This document shows positions 16,693-25,493 of a stretch of 64,000 bases of DNA, in pieces. A program made the translations under genes and the position numbers. Below the pieces are notes generated by a model. It did no database searches and was not told where the DNA came from. It was given only the letters and a program-made list of their open reading frames with translations. Each line of letters opens with the position of its first letter. Position 1 is the first letter of the stretch. The stretch comes from Planctomycetota bacterium (lineage in GTDB: Bacteria; Planctomycetota; Planctomycetia; Pirellulales; Lacipirellulaceae), in assembly GCA_024278955.1 (NCBI GenBank), contig JAJRSE010000017.1, positions 62,001 to 126,000 on the forward strand. Reading direction: 5' to 3'.

Positions 16693-17801
16693 CAGTTTTT
16701 GTACCAGGAGTGTTCGATGTTTTTCATATTGGTCATCTCAACTACCTGATGCGAGCCAGTGAAGCGGGTGACTGTCTGGTCGTAGGAGTTCAAGATGATC
16801 GCGAAGTCCTACGAGGGAAAGGAGCCTCGCCGGTTATCCCGCTCGCCGAAAGGATGGCGATTCTTGAGCAGTTGCGATTTGTCGACAAAGTGATCAGCTA
16901 CATTTCAGTCTCCCAAGGGCCTCTACTGGAATCACTAGGCGCCGAAGTCTTTGCTGTAGGCGAGGAATACGGGCAGGACGAGCGATTTCCTGATCAGATT
17001 ACTTCGCTCAACTACTGCGCGGATCATGGAATCGAGGTTTGTCGCATTCCACGTACTCAGGGAGTTTCCTCTACAGCCGTTCGTAGCAAACTTAAAGAAT
17101 TCTGGGTGTCACGGGCAGGTCTCGTCAAGGAGCTTCATGCCGGCGTGACCGTGCTTGGCAGCTTTTCTGGCAAGCAAGACAAAGTCGAGGAGCAAACCCA
17201 GCGCGAAGTAGGTCTCGTGTTAGAGGCCGTACCTGATGCTTCCGAAAAGACGCTTCTCGATCTTGGCTGCGGGGATGGACGACAACTCGTTCCTCTCTGC
17301 CATCACTTCAAGGAAGCCACAGGTGTCGATTATGCAGAAGGCTTGCTAGAAATAGCTGAAAACCGGCTTGCGGAAGAGAACGTCAAAGCAGACTTGATTG
17401 AAAGTGATGCAGTAGGTTTTCGTAGCAATCGATCTTTCGATGTCGTTTTGCTCTCGGGATTATTCCCTTGCTTGGATGATGCTCAGGCGGAGCAACTGCT
17501 CAAAAATCTGAACGAATATACTAATGAAAATTCTACAGTGCTTGTCCGCACGTCGATCGCGACGGATCGTAGGATTAATGTCGTAAATCAGTACTCAGCA
17601 GAGCTGTCGGCGGAATATACCGCTTACTACCGTACGCACGACGAAATGCTCCGTATGTTCCAGAAGCAAGGTTGGAAGCTGGAAAAAGATTGCTCGCTCT
17701 ATCAGCACCGTTCGGATACGGGGGTTTGGTGGTACCATTTCTCTCCGCAAATTGAAGCAGCCGACCAACCCCAGTCGACTTGGAATAGAAAAGCGGCTTA
17801 G
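16686..17801 (+). CDS. Cytidylyltransferase-like domain fused to a SAM-dependent methyltransferase
   Basis: A 371-residue two-domain protein. Residues 1-140 form an HxGH nucleotidyltransferase like glycerol-3-phosphate, ethanolamine-phosphate or choline-phosphate cytidylyltransferases: VFVPGVFDVFHIGHLNYL with HIGH at 14-17, GVQDDREV, and QGVSSTAVRSKL matching the [ST]-ST-x-[IV]-x-R motif. Residues 185-350 form a class I methyltransferase (TLLDLGCGDGRQLVPL, TGVDYAEGLLEIA, VVLLSGLF). The GTG start at 16686 overlaps the stop of the LicD-like gene (16690-16692), with an AAAGGAAG ribosome site about eight bases upstream, implying translational coupling. A CDP-activated methylated amino-alcohol (CDP-choline type) product is an attractive inference but unproven. 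Confidence 0.85.
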   Translation: MVTVFVPGVFDVFHIGHLNYLMRASEAGDCLVVGVQDDREVLRGKGASPVIPLAERMAILEQLRFVDKVISYISVSQGPLLESLGAEVFAVGEEYGQDERFPDQITSLNYCADHGIEVCRIPRTQGVSSTAVRSKLKEFWVSRAGLVKELHAGVTVLGSFSGKQDKVEEQTQREVGLVLEAVPDASEKTLLDLGCGDGRQLVPLCHHFKEATGVDYAEGLLEIAENRLAEENVKADLIESDAVGFRSNRSFDVVLLSGLFPCLDDAQAEQLLKNLNEYTNENSTVLVRTSIATDRRINVVNQYSAELSAEYTAYYRTHDEMLRMFQKQGWKLEKDCSLYQHRSDTGVWWYHFSPQIEAADQPQSTWNRKAA

Positions 17802-17831
17802 GTCGATTGCCCCTGTTACGATGGATCGCCG

Positions 17832-18848
17832 ATGTCTAGAAATCCTTCTATTAGTGTTGTCATACCCGTTTACAACGGAGAATGCTATCTCCGCCAAGCA
17901 CTTGCAAGTATTCGATGGCAAACCTTTGAAGATTGGGAAGCGATCTGCGTTAACGATGGTTCGACGGACCGCAGCCTGGAAATACTGGAAGAATTTGCCG
18001 CGGTCGACAAACGGTTTCGCATCCTCGACCAAGACAATCAGGGTATCGTAGGAGCCTTGAACAATGGCATCCTCGCGGCAAAGACAAATTGGATTGCTCG
18101 CATGGATTGCGACGACATCTCTTTCCCTGAACGGTTTGCCATCCAATGGCAGTTTCTCAAAGAGAACCCAGATACTCTGGTTGTTGGCACCGATCTCATG
18201 GCGGTCGACATAGCAGGGTATCCGATTCTAGTATCAAAATATTCGACGGAGCACTCTGGGATCGAAGAGTCGATTCTTAGCAGGAAGAGTAGTGGCTTAG
18301 CACATGCATGTGTGTTAATGCGCCGCGATGCTTTTATCGAAGCAGGCATGTACCGGAAAAAATACGAATGGGTTGAGGACATTGATCTATGGTTACGGAT
18401 GGCAATGCTAGGGAAACTGGCAAGCATCCCTCGCATACTCTATTTCTATCGGTTTCACGAGCAGGGGGTTTGTTGGAACCAAGGTGAATTGCAACGCGAG
18501 CGTATCCAGGCACTTCTGTGCGAATCGCATCGAGTGCGAGGCCTCCCGGAGCCCGTGTTCAAGGAAAAAAACAGAAAACAACCTCGGCAGAAAACTTCTG
18601 CTGCTGGCAAGTGGGCACGGCAGGCAGCCCGGTCGGGTTACTTTCAAACGGCGTTCAAATATTGGCTTCTCCAGGTGAAAGCAGAGCCGTTCTCGTGGCT
18701 AACCGCGCGAGTGACTTTTGAAATGGTTTTGCGCGGTATTTGGGCAAAATTGTCGGGGCGCTCTGCACCCCAATTCGATCTTCCCGATTGGCGGAAATGG
18801 GATGCGACGGGTCCAGGAATTACTGAAAGCGAATCGCGTGCTGCTTAA
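17832..18848 (+). CDS. Glycosyltransferase family 2
   Basis: A 338-residue inverting GT-A glycosyltransferase. It has the family opening SISVVIPVYNGECYLRQAL, NDGSTDRSLEIL with the nucleotide-binding Asp, and the metal-binding DxD region WIARMDCDDISFPERF, followed by the acceptor motif VEDIDLWLRMAMLG. The C-terminal 120 residues are basic and variable. It begins 30 bases after the cytidylyltransferase-methyltransferase gene on the same strand, so it is probably part of the same operon and adds a sugar to the glycan that the LicD-like protein decorates. Acceptor and sugar are unknown. Confidence 0.92.
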   Translation: MSRNPSISVVIPVYNGECYLRQALASIRWQTFEDWEAICVNDGSTDRSLEILEEFAAVDKRFRILDQDNQGIVGALNNGILAAKTNWIARMDCDDISFPERFAIQWQFLKENPDTLVVGTDLMAVDIAGYPILVSKYSTEHSGIEESILSRKSSGLAHACVLMRRDAFIEAGMYRKKYEWVEDIDLWLRMAMLGKLASIPRILYFYRFHEQGVCWNQGELQRERIQALLCESHRVRGLPEPVFKEKNRKQPRQKTSAAGKWARQAARSGYFQTAFKYWLLQVKAEPFSWLTARVTFEMVLRGIWAKLSGRSAPQFDLPDWRKWDATGPGITESESRAA

Positions 18849-18969
18849 CATGTGCTGAGAGGACGCAATTGATTCGTCGTTCTACCATCCCGCCTGAGCC
18901 GCTATTTCAGCAGAACCTTCTCTCTTTCCTAGTCCAGGCCTGACAGGTACAATTCGCTACATCAATACG

Positions 18970-21900
18970 ATGGACAGCACTGCCACGGCCAGGTCGTGTG
19001 CTGAAGAGCTTCGCGGTTTGGCCGACCAACTCGAACAGCAGAGCGGTTTCTCCGACGTACTTGCTAGCCTTGTCGCAGGACATGGCGGGACGTTGGGAGG
19101 AGTCTGGGGTTCGTCGTGCGCGCTTGTGGCGGCAGCCATTCAGCGGTCTTGCCCGGCGACTTTGGTCGTCGTGTTGCCCCACGCTCGCGATCTCGCAGCC
19201 TTCTGCGACGACATGAAGTTGTTTACCAACGTGCGAGTCGAACAACTGCCTGCCTGGGAAAGCGATGCCGGCGAGCGACTCCTCCAAGACGAAATCTACG
19301 CCCAACGTCTTCGAGTCCTCAAACGGCTGCAACCAAAAGAGGTCGGCCAGAAATCGCCGGAGCCCTTGGTGGTCGTCACCGCGATTCAAAGCCTTATGCA
19401 GCCGGGGCCCAGCCCCGATGCCTTGGCCGCAGCGACCCGGACCGTAAGCCTTGGCGATACTCTCGAGGTATCTCAGCTTACCAAGTGGCTCGTCGAGCAA
19501 GGGTGTGAAAGCACAAGTGCGATTGAGCTGCCAGGCGAGTTTTCGGTTCGTGGGGGTATTCTTGATGTCTTTCCGCCGGACGCCGAGCATCCCGTTCGCA
19601 TTGAGCTTTTCGGCGATGAAGTCGAGTCGATTCGCTCGTTCGACGTCACCAATCAGCGAAGCTTGTCGACGCTCGAATCGGTAGGCATCACGGCCTTGCA
19701 GCCTAATCGCCGAGATCGCACCCACTTTACCAGCTATTTGCAGCCGGCGAGTTGGTTTCTCTTAGTCGAGCCAAACGAGCTGCAAGAAGAAGGGCGTTAC
19801 TACTATCAGCGTCTTGAGCAGCCGGGCGATTTTTTTGCGGTCTCGACCGCCCTCAAAGAAGTTTACAAGTTTCCCTCGGTTACGGCCTCAGGCGTGCCCT
19901 CGGGATCGTACGAAACGACGGCCCACTTGCAGTTTGAGTCGATCGAACGATTTAGCGGCGATGTTCACCGGGTGCGTGAAGAGCTTGATAGCGTTGCGGC
20001 CGGGCAGCGCGTTTATCTTGTTGCAGAAACCGATGCCGAGGTCCAGCGGCTCACCGAGTTGTTTGGCAAAACCGAACTACTCGGCCAGGGGCGATTGCAG
20101 TTTGTGCTAGGGCGATTGCGAAGCGGTTTCCGGTTGGTAGGCCAGCAAGTGGTTCTGCTCAGTGCGGCACAACTGTTCTTGCGTGAGGAAATTGCAAGAC
20201 CAAGTGTTCGCCGGATGGGCCGCGCCATCGATAGCTTTTTGCAGCTTCGCGAAGGCGACCTGGTGGTCCATGTGGCCCATGGTATCGGGCGTTACCGCGG
20301 GCTCAAATTGCTTGAAAAAGAGGGTGGCGCCGAAGAACACCTCGAACTTGAATTTCACGGCGGCACACGGATTTATGTGCCTTCGAGCAAAATCGAGCTG
20401 GTGCAGAAATATGTTGGCGCACGCAAAACCAAACCTTCGCTCGCCAGAATTGGCGGCAAGGCTTGGATTCGCCAGAAACAGGCGGCCGAAAAGGCGGTCG
20501 TCGATTTGGCGGCCGACATGCTCCAGCTCCAGGCGGCCCGTAGCGCAAGGCCTGGCATTGCCTTTCCCGAAGACAGCCTCTGGCAGCAAGAGTTCGACGC
20601 GGCGTTTCCGCATCAGGAAACTCCCGACCAGATTGAGGCCATCCGAGCGATCAAAGAAGACATGCAGCAACCCAAACCGATGGATCGGCTGCTTTGTGGC
20701 GACGTCGGCTTCGGAAAAACCGAGATGGCCATTCGTGCGGCCTTCAAAGCCATCGACGCCGGCTACCAAGTGGCGGTCTTGGTGCCGACTACGGTGCTGG
20801 CTATGCAGCATGGTCGTACGTTTATCAAGCGGATGGCTGAGTTTCCTTTTGACATCGCCGTCCTTTCACGGTTTTGCACCAAAAAGGAACAGCGCGAAAT
20901 TCTACAGCGGGCAGCCGATGGGCAAATTGATTTGCTGATCGGCACCCATCGCCTAGCGTCGGCCGATGTGCAGTTTCAAAACTTGGGCCTAGTGGTGATC
21001 GACGAGGAACAGCGTTTTGGCGTCGCCGTAAAAGAACGGCTCAAGGCGCTGCGCGCTAGCGTGGACGTCATCACCATGACCGCCACCCCGATCCCGCGTA
21101 CGCTCCATATGTCGTTGTTGGGCGTGCGAAGTATTTCTAATTTGGAGACTGCACCCAAAGATCGTCTCGCCGTCGAGACACGAATCTCGCGTTTCGACGA
21201 GAGCTTAGTCCGCCATGCCGTGTTGCGAGAACTCAACCGCGACGGGCAAGTTTTCTTCGTCCACAATCGCGTACACGACATCCACGCCGTCGCGGCTCGG
21301 CTCCAGCGGATTGTGCCCGAGGCGACGATCGGAATCGGGCATGGTCAGATGCCGGAGTCGGAGCTGGAAGCGGTTATGCTCGGATTCATCGCTCACGAGT
21401 TTGATATTTTATTAGCAACGACGATTATCGAAAGCGGACTCGACATTCCGAATGCGAACACTATGTTCATCGACGATGCCGACCGTTATGGATTGGCAGA
21501 TTTACATCAGCTTCGAGGTCGCGTAGGCCGGTCCAATCATCGGGCTTATTGTTATTTGCTCGTCAACGAAGATCGGCACCTCTCGCCTGAAGCGGCGAGG
21601 CGGCTACGAGCGATCGAAGAGTACAGCCAGATGGGCGCCGGGTTTGCGCTCGCGATGCGTGACCTCGAGCTACGCGGAGCGGGCAATTTGTTGGGCACAC
21701 AGCAGAGCGGGCATATCGCAAGTGTCGGATACGAACTGTACTGTGCCTTGCTTGAAAAGGCGGTGCGAGAGCTTCAGCAATTGCCGCCGCAAGAGTCGGT
21801 CGACGTTTCGATCGACTTGCCGCTTGGGGCTTATTTCCCTCGACAGTATGTGTCCGACATGCGAACGAAGATCGACCTCTACCGACGGCTCGCACGGATT

Positions 21901-22233
21901 GCGGTGGAAACCGAGCTGGACGATTTTCGCGAGGAGCTTGCCGACCGCTTTGGCACGTTGCCAGCGTCGGTTGAGCAGCTAATCGAACTCTCCAGGCTGC
22001 GGATTTGGGCTCATGGTTGGAAGATTAACGCAATTCACCAGGAAGACCGCTATTTGGTTTTGGGCTACGCCGACCGCTCGCGGATCGCCGATTTGGTCGA
22101 GCGGAGCGACCATCGGTTGCGGGTGGCCGATGGCATAAGTGCGTATCTCCCTTTGGGTAAAGAGGTTAGCGATATTCAGGCGATTCTCAGCGAGCTTAAA
22201 TCGCTCTTGCGGCCAGAGCCGGTTGGACACTAG
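18970..22233 (+). CDS. mfd: Transcription-repair coupling factor
   Basis: A 1087-residue ATP-dependent translocase that removes stalled RNA polymerase and recruits UvrA to lesions. All Mfd regions are visible: the N-terminal UvrB-like module (ALVAAAIQ, FPPDAEHPVRIELFGDEVESI), the RNA polymerase-interacting domain (LREGDLVVHVAHGIGRYRGL), helicase motifs (Walker A LLCGDVGFGKTEMAIRAAF, DEEQRF, TATPIPRTLHMSL, RVGRSNHRAYCYLL), and the TRCF C-terminal domain (LPLGAYFPRQYV). The start at ATG 18970 fits the family. It is co-directional with the SurA-like gene 41 bases downstream. Confidence 0.97.
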   Translation: MDSTATARSCAEELRGLADQLEQQSGFSDVLASLVAGHGGTLGGVWGSSCALVAAAIQRSCPATLVVVLPHARDLAAFCDDMKLFTNVRVEQLPAWESDAGERLLQDEIYAQRLRVLKRLQPKEVGQKSPEPLVVVTAIQSLMQPGPSPDALAAATRTVSLGDTLEVSQLTKWLVEQGCESTSAIELPGEFSVRGGILDVFPPDAEHPVRIELFGDEVESIRSFDVTNQRSLSTLESVGITALQPNRRDRTHFTSYLQPASWFLLVEPNELQEEGRYYYQRLEQPGDFFAVSTALKEVYKFPSVTASGVPSGSYETTAHLQFESIERFSGDVHRVREELDSVAAGQRVYLVAETDAEVQRLTELFGKTELLGQGRLQFVLGRLRSGFRLVGQQVVLLSAAQLFLREEIARPSVRRMGRAIDSFLQLREGDLVVHVAHGIGRYRGLKLLEKEGGAEEHLELEFHGGTRIYVPSSKIELVQKYVGARKTKPSLARIGGKAWIRQKQAAEKAVVDLAADMLQLQAARSARPGIAFPEDSLWQQEFDAAFPHQETPDQIEAIRAIKEDMQQPKPMDRLLCGDVGFGKTEMAIRAAFKAIDAGYQVAVLVPTTVLAMQHGRTFIKRMAEFPFDIAVLSRFCTKKEQREILQRAADGQIDLLIGTHRLASADVQFQNLGLVVIDEEQRFGVAVKERLKALRASVDVITMTATPIPRTLHMSLLGVRSISNLETAPKDRLAVETRISRFDESLVRHAVLRELNRDGQVFFVHNRVHDIHAVAARLQRIVPEATIGIGHGQMPESELEAVMLGFIAHEFDILLATTIIESGLDIPNANTMFIDDADRYGLADLHQLRGRVGRSNHRAYCYLLVNEDRHLSPEAARRLRAIEEYSQMGAGFALAMRDLELRGAGNLLGTQQSGHIASVGYELYCALLEKAVRELQQLPPQESVDVSIDLPLGAYFPRQYVSDMRTKIDLYRRLARIAVETELDDFREELADRFGTLPASVEQLIELSRLRIWAHGWKINAIHQEDRYLVLGYADRSRIADLVERSDHRLRVADGISAYLPLGKEVSDIQAILSELKSLLRPEPVGH

Positions 22234-22274
22234 AATCCCGCCGCATTCTTTTCTCCTCCGAGTCGGCAATCGCA

Positions 22275-23627
22275 ATGAGTACGGGTAGTAACAGCAACAA
22301 TAGTCGCGATCTGACAGATCGCAGGAGCGTTCTGACGATCTGTCAGACCGCGGCTATTTTTTCCTGCGTTTCGCTGCTGCTGGGCAGCGTTCATCAGGTC
22401 CAGGCGCAGCCTGCGTTTGCTCCGCCTCCCCGACCGCAGACGTCTGCGGTGCGTGGGATATACGACCCGGCCCAGTCGCCGCCTTCGCCGGCAATGATTG
22501 CACCAGCGCCAAGCCCACAAGTTGTGGCACCTCCGATTTCTTCAGCTAGCAGCATTACCCCGAGCGACGCTTCCCCGAGCAGTATCACTCCGACGACCTC
22601 GTCTGGAATCCAACCACTCGAGGGAGGCGAGATTATCGCTCGCGTGGATGGTCAGATTATTCTGGCAAGCGACATTCTTTGGCAGGTCAATCAAATTATC
22701 GAGGCGAATCGCGATCGGATTCCGCCAGGAAAAGTCGACGAGGCCCGACGAGGCATCCTTCGCCAACAAGTCATGGGCCTGATCGACACGAAGCTGCTCT
22801 ACGCCGATTTCCTCCGAACGGTGCCCAGCGAAAACCTTCCGAAGATCGAAGAGAACCTACTCGAATCGTTTGAAGAGGGCGAGGTTTCCCGTTTGATCAA
22901 GATGTTAGATGTTAAAGACCGCTTGGCACTCGTCGAGATGCTTGAGGCCAACGGGTCGTCGTTGGCCGACGTGCGGCGTCAATTCAACGAGCGAACCATT
23001 GCCGGCGAGTGGCTGCGCCAGCTTGCGCCCAAGCCTAAGCCAGTTACCCACGAGCAAATGCTCGAGTACTACCAACAACATTTATCCGAATACGAATATC
23101 CCTCCCAGGCCAAGTGGGAAGAACTCATGTTGCGGTTCGACCGTTTTGGTGGCGATCGTGAAACAACTTGGCGCGGGATGGCAGAAATCGGCAACGAGTT
23201 GTGGAAGCGAGTGCAGGCCAATCCGAATGCTCGGGGGCCTGTGTTTACCGAGATTGCCAAACAAAAATCGCATGGCTTTACCGCCAGCGAGGGCGGCAAG
23301 CACGACTGGACCACCCGCGGTGCATTGCGTAGCAAAGCCATCGATGGAGCTCTGTTTTCGTTGCAGGTTGGGCAGCTTAGTAATATTATCGAAACCGAGA
23401 CCGGTTTCCACATTGTGCGAGTGTTAGAGCGCAAAGAAGCGGGGCGTACTTCGTTTGAAGAAGCTCAATCTGAGATTCGTAAGCAAATCGAGGCTGGGAG
23501 CAAACGTGAGCTTGTCGAGGAAGGGCTTATCAAGCTACGAAAGCAAAGCCGCGTTTGGACCGTCTTTGATGGCAGTATCAGTAGCTCAGAGATATCCAAG
23601 CTGCTCGGCAGTCGGAAGAATCGGTAG
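22275..23627 (+). CDS. Peptidyl-prolyl isomerase, SurA/PpiC type, exported
   Basis: A 450-residue exported foldase. A signal-type segment lies at about residues 22-45 (CQTAAIFSCVSLLLGSVHQVQAQ, ending in an AQA-like cleavage site), followed by a Pro/Ser-rich linker to about residue 115. A SurA-N-like chaperone region follows (IARVDGQIILASDILWQVNQ, LRQQVMGLIDTKLLY), then a parvulin domain at about residues 270-400 (WEELMLRF, SEGGKHDWTTRGALRSKAID, LSNIIETETGFHIVRVLER). It probably assists folding of secreted or outer-membrane proteins. It follows mfd by 41 bases and is likely co-transcribed with it, although the functions are unrelated. Confidence 0.9.
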   Translation: MSTGSNSNNSRDLTDRRSVLTICQTAAIFSCVSLLLGSVHQVQAQPAFAPPPRPQTSAVRGIYDPAQSPPSPAMIAPAPSPQVVAPPISSASSITPSDASPSSITPTTSSGIQPLEGGEIIARVDGQIILASDILWQVNQIIEANRDRIPPGKVDEARRGILRQQVMGLIDTKLLYADFLRTVPSENLPKIEENLLESFEEGEVSRLIKMLDVKDRLALVEMLEANGSSLADVRRQFNERTIAGEWLRQLAPKPKPVTHEQMLEYYQQHLSEYEYPSQAKWEELMLRFDRFGGDRETTWRGMAEIGNELWKRVQANPNARGPVFTEIAKQKSHGFTASEGGKHDWTTRGALRSKAIDGALFSLQVGQLSNIIETETGFHIVRVLERKEAGRTSFEEAQSEIRKQIEAGSKRELVEEGLIKLRKQSRVWTVFDGSISSSEISKLLGSRKNR

Positions 23628-24083
23628 ATTCCCTCACGTTTCAAAACTCTGGCCAGCAACTCCCACTTCTGAAATTTTGGGATGCCCGTCTCCCAGGTTA
23701 GGGGCGTTTTTGGCTGCCTAAGCTGCTTCTCTCGTTTTTACGACCCAAATCGCCCCTCTGCCTAAAGAATATCTTAGGCTTTGGAAGCCTGACAAAGCAC
23801 GAGAGCGAAGGTTCTTCCCGATTGCTGATCGGACCTGTCGCCGTTACACTTCATGGGCAATCGCAGGCCTTCGGCCTAGCGTTTTGTCATGATCAAAAAT
23901 TCGGGTAAGAGGATGTCAGAACCGCTTGTTCAGCAATGACTTCTGGCATCGCACACCCGGAAATTAGCATTTGACAAAGCGCTCGTGCTTTGTCAGATGC
24001 TAATTCTGAGTACTGACACGGTATGAAGTTTCGATTTTCGAGTTAAACGCACTAAGAGTGGAATGTTGGAGAAAGAAAACACA
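23628..24083. other. Repeat-rich intergenic region upstream of citrate synthase
   Basis: About 455 bases without a gene. It holds a half-site GACAAAGCACGAG at 23791-23803, a small GCAGGCCTTCGGCCTAGC hairpin near 23863-23880, and the diverged hairpin element described separately (23882-24005). The presumed gltA promoter must lie near or within the end of the repeat. Nothing else was recognised. Confidence 0.5.
23882..24005. repeat. Dispersed hairpin element, diverged copy B with a head-to-head end
   Basis: The left arm (TTTTGTCATGATCAAAAATT, then CGGGT and GATGTCAGAA) pairs with the right arm (TTCTGGCATC, ACCCGG, AATTAGCATTTGACAAAGC). The outer sequence matches the ends of copies A and C, while the inner stem has a different sequence. 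At the right end, 23962-24005 forms a 44-base palindrome (arms AATTAGCATTTGACAAAGC and the complement of AATTAGCATCTGACAAAGC). This looks like two element ends joined head to head. It is more diverged than copies A, C and D, so family membership is somewhat less certain. Confidence 0.65.
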
Positions 24084-25370
24084 ATGGCCGATATCGGGAA
24101 ACTCACCGTTGGAGATCAAGAGATCGACCTGCCTATTGTCGAGGGAACCGAGCATGAGCGGGCTATCGATATCGGCAAGTTACGGGCTAAGACCGGTCTT
24201 GTGACGATCGACCAGGGCTACGTCAACACGGGCTCGACAACTAGCGGCGTCACGTTTCTCGATGGCGAGAAAGGTATCCTCCGTTACCGGGGCTATCCGA
24301 TCGAACAACTGGCTACCAAGTGCGACTTTATCGAAATTTCCTACCTGCTGATTTTCGGCGAGTTGCCGACCTCCGACGAGCTTGAGGTCTTCCGGATGCG
24401 ACTGCGTCGACACACGCTCCTGCACGAAGACATGCGGCTGTTCTACGATGGTTTTCCTCGCGATGCCCATCCGATGGCGATCTTGAGTTCGGTGGTCGGG
24501 GCCTTGTCGACGTTCTATCAAGACTCGCTCGATCCGCACGACGACGAGCAAGTGGTCGAATCCATGATACGGCTCCTAGCCAAGCTACCGACGATCGCCG
24601 CCTTTGCCTACAAAAAGTCGGTAGGTCAGCCTTTTGTCTATCCCAAGAACGACTTGACTTACTGCGAGAACTTCCTTCGCATGATGTTCTCGTTGCCAAC
24701 GGAGTCTTACGAGCCCGACCCCGACTTTGTCGAAGCGCTGAACCTGCTGCTAATCGTTCACGCCGACCACGAACAAAACTGTAGTACGTCGACTGTGCGA
24801 ATGGTTGGTTCATCCAACGCGAATCTGTATGCTTCGATCTCTGCTGGAATCAACGCTCTATGGGGCCCGCTTCATGGCGGAGCAAACGAGGCTTGTGTTT
24901 CGATGCTCGAGCAAATCGTACGCGATGGCGGCAACGTGAAAAAGTATGTCGACATGGCCAAAGACAAGGACGACGGTTTCCGCCTCATGGGTTTCGGGCA
25001 TCGCGTCTACAAAAATTTTGATCCGCGAGCAACCATCATCAAAGCCTCGTGCGATAAGTTGCTTAAAAAGCGGGGGATCGACGATCCAATTTTCGGTGTC
25101 GCTCAAGAATTGGCCGAAGTCGCCCTTAGCGACGAGTACTTCATCAAGCGAAAGCTGTATCCTAACGTCGATTTCTACTCGGGGGTCATTTACCGAGCCA
25201 TCGGTATCCCCGAGCAAATGTTTACCGTGCTGTTTTCGATTGGCCGACTCCCAGGTTGGATCGCCCACTGGCGCGAGATGCATCAAAGCCCAAGCAGCCG
25301 CATCTGTCGCCCACGCCAAATTTACATCGGGGCGACCGAACGCGAATTCGTTCCCGTCGACAAGCGGTAG
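24084..25370 (+). CDS. gltA: Citrate synthase
   Basis: Condenses acetyl-CoA and oxaloacetate at the entry of the TCA cycle. A 428-residue type II-like enzyme: an N-terminal GltA-type beta domain (GKLTVGDQEIDLPIVEGTE, GYVNTGSTTSGVTFLDGE, LRYRGYPIEQLA), the catalytic His in LWGPLHGGANEA, the second in MGFGHRVYKNFDPRA, the catalytic Asp in VDFYSGVIYRAIG, and C-terminal RPRQIYIG. Start MADIGKLT at 24084 is preferred; ATG 24063 in the same frame would add seven residues, and the GGAG at 24068-24071 lies 12 bases before 24084. Secure. Confidence 0.96.
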   Translation: MADIGKLTVGDQEIDLPIVEGTEHERAIDIGKLRAKTGLVTIDQGYVNTGSTTSGVTFLDGEKGILRYRGYPIEQLATKCDFIEISYLLIFGELPTSDELEVFRMRLRRHTLLHEDMRLFYDGFPRDAHPMAILSSVVGALSTFYQDSLDPHDDEQVVESMIRLLAKLPTIAAFAYKKSVGQPFVYPKNDLTYCENFLRMMFSLPTESYEPDPDFVEALNLLLIVHADHEQNCSTSTVRMVGSSNANLYASISAGINALWGPLHGGANEACVSMLEQIVRDGGNVKKYVDMAKDKDDGFRLMGFGHRVYKNFDPRATIIKASCDKLLKKRGIDDPIFGVAQELAEVALSDEYFIKRKLYPNVDFYSGVIYRAIGIPEQMFTVLFSIGRLPGWIAHWREMHQSPSSRICRPRQIYIGATEREFVPVDKR

Positions 25371-25493
25371 CTTACGGCGATCATCGCAACCTTCAAACAA
25401 CTTCCGAAGCTCTTGGGACCGCCAGTTCCTTGGGCTTTTTTTCCGTTCTTGCGTCGGGGTATAAGCCCCGTTTCTTTTGGCCCAGTTGTCGGG

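Noticed and set aside
16081..18848. Considered the glycan genes as part of an O-antigen or capsule export locus
   Set aside because: No flippase, polymerase or chain-length genes are present in the window, so only a decoration or small glycan role can be supported.
20107..20811. Minus-strand frame of 234 codons inside mfd
   Set aside because: Antisense to the Mfd helicase and interaction domains; no independent evidence.
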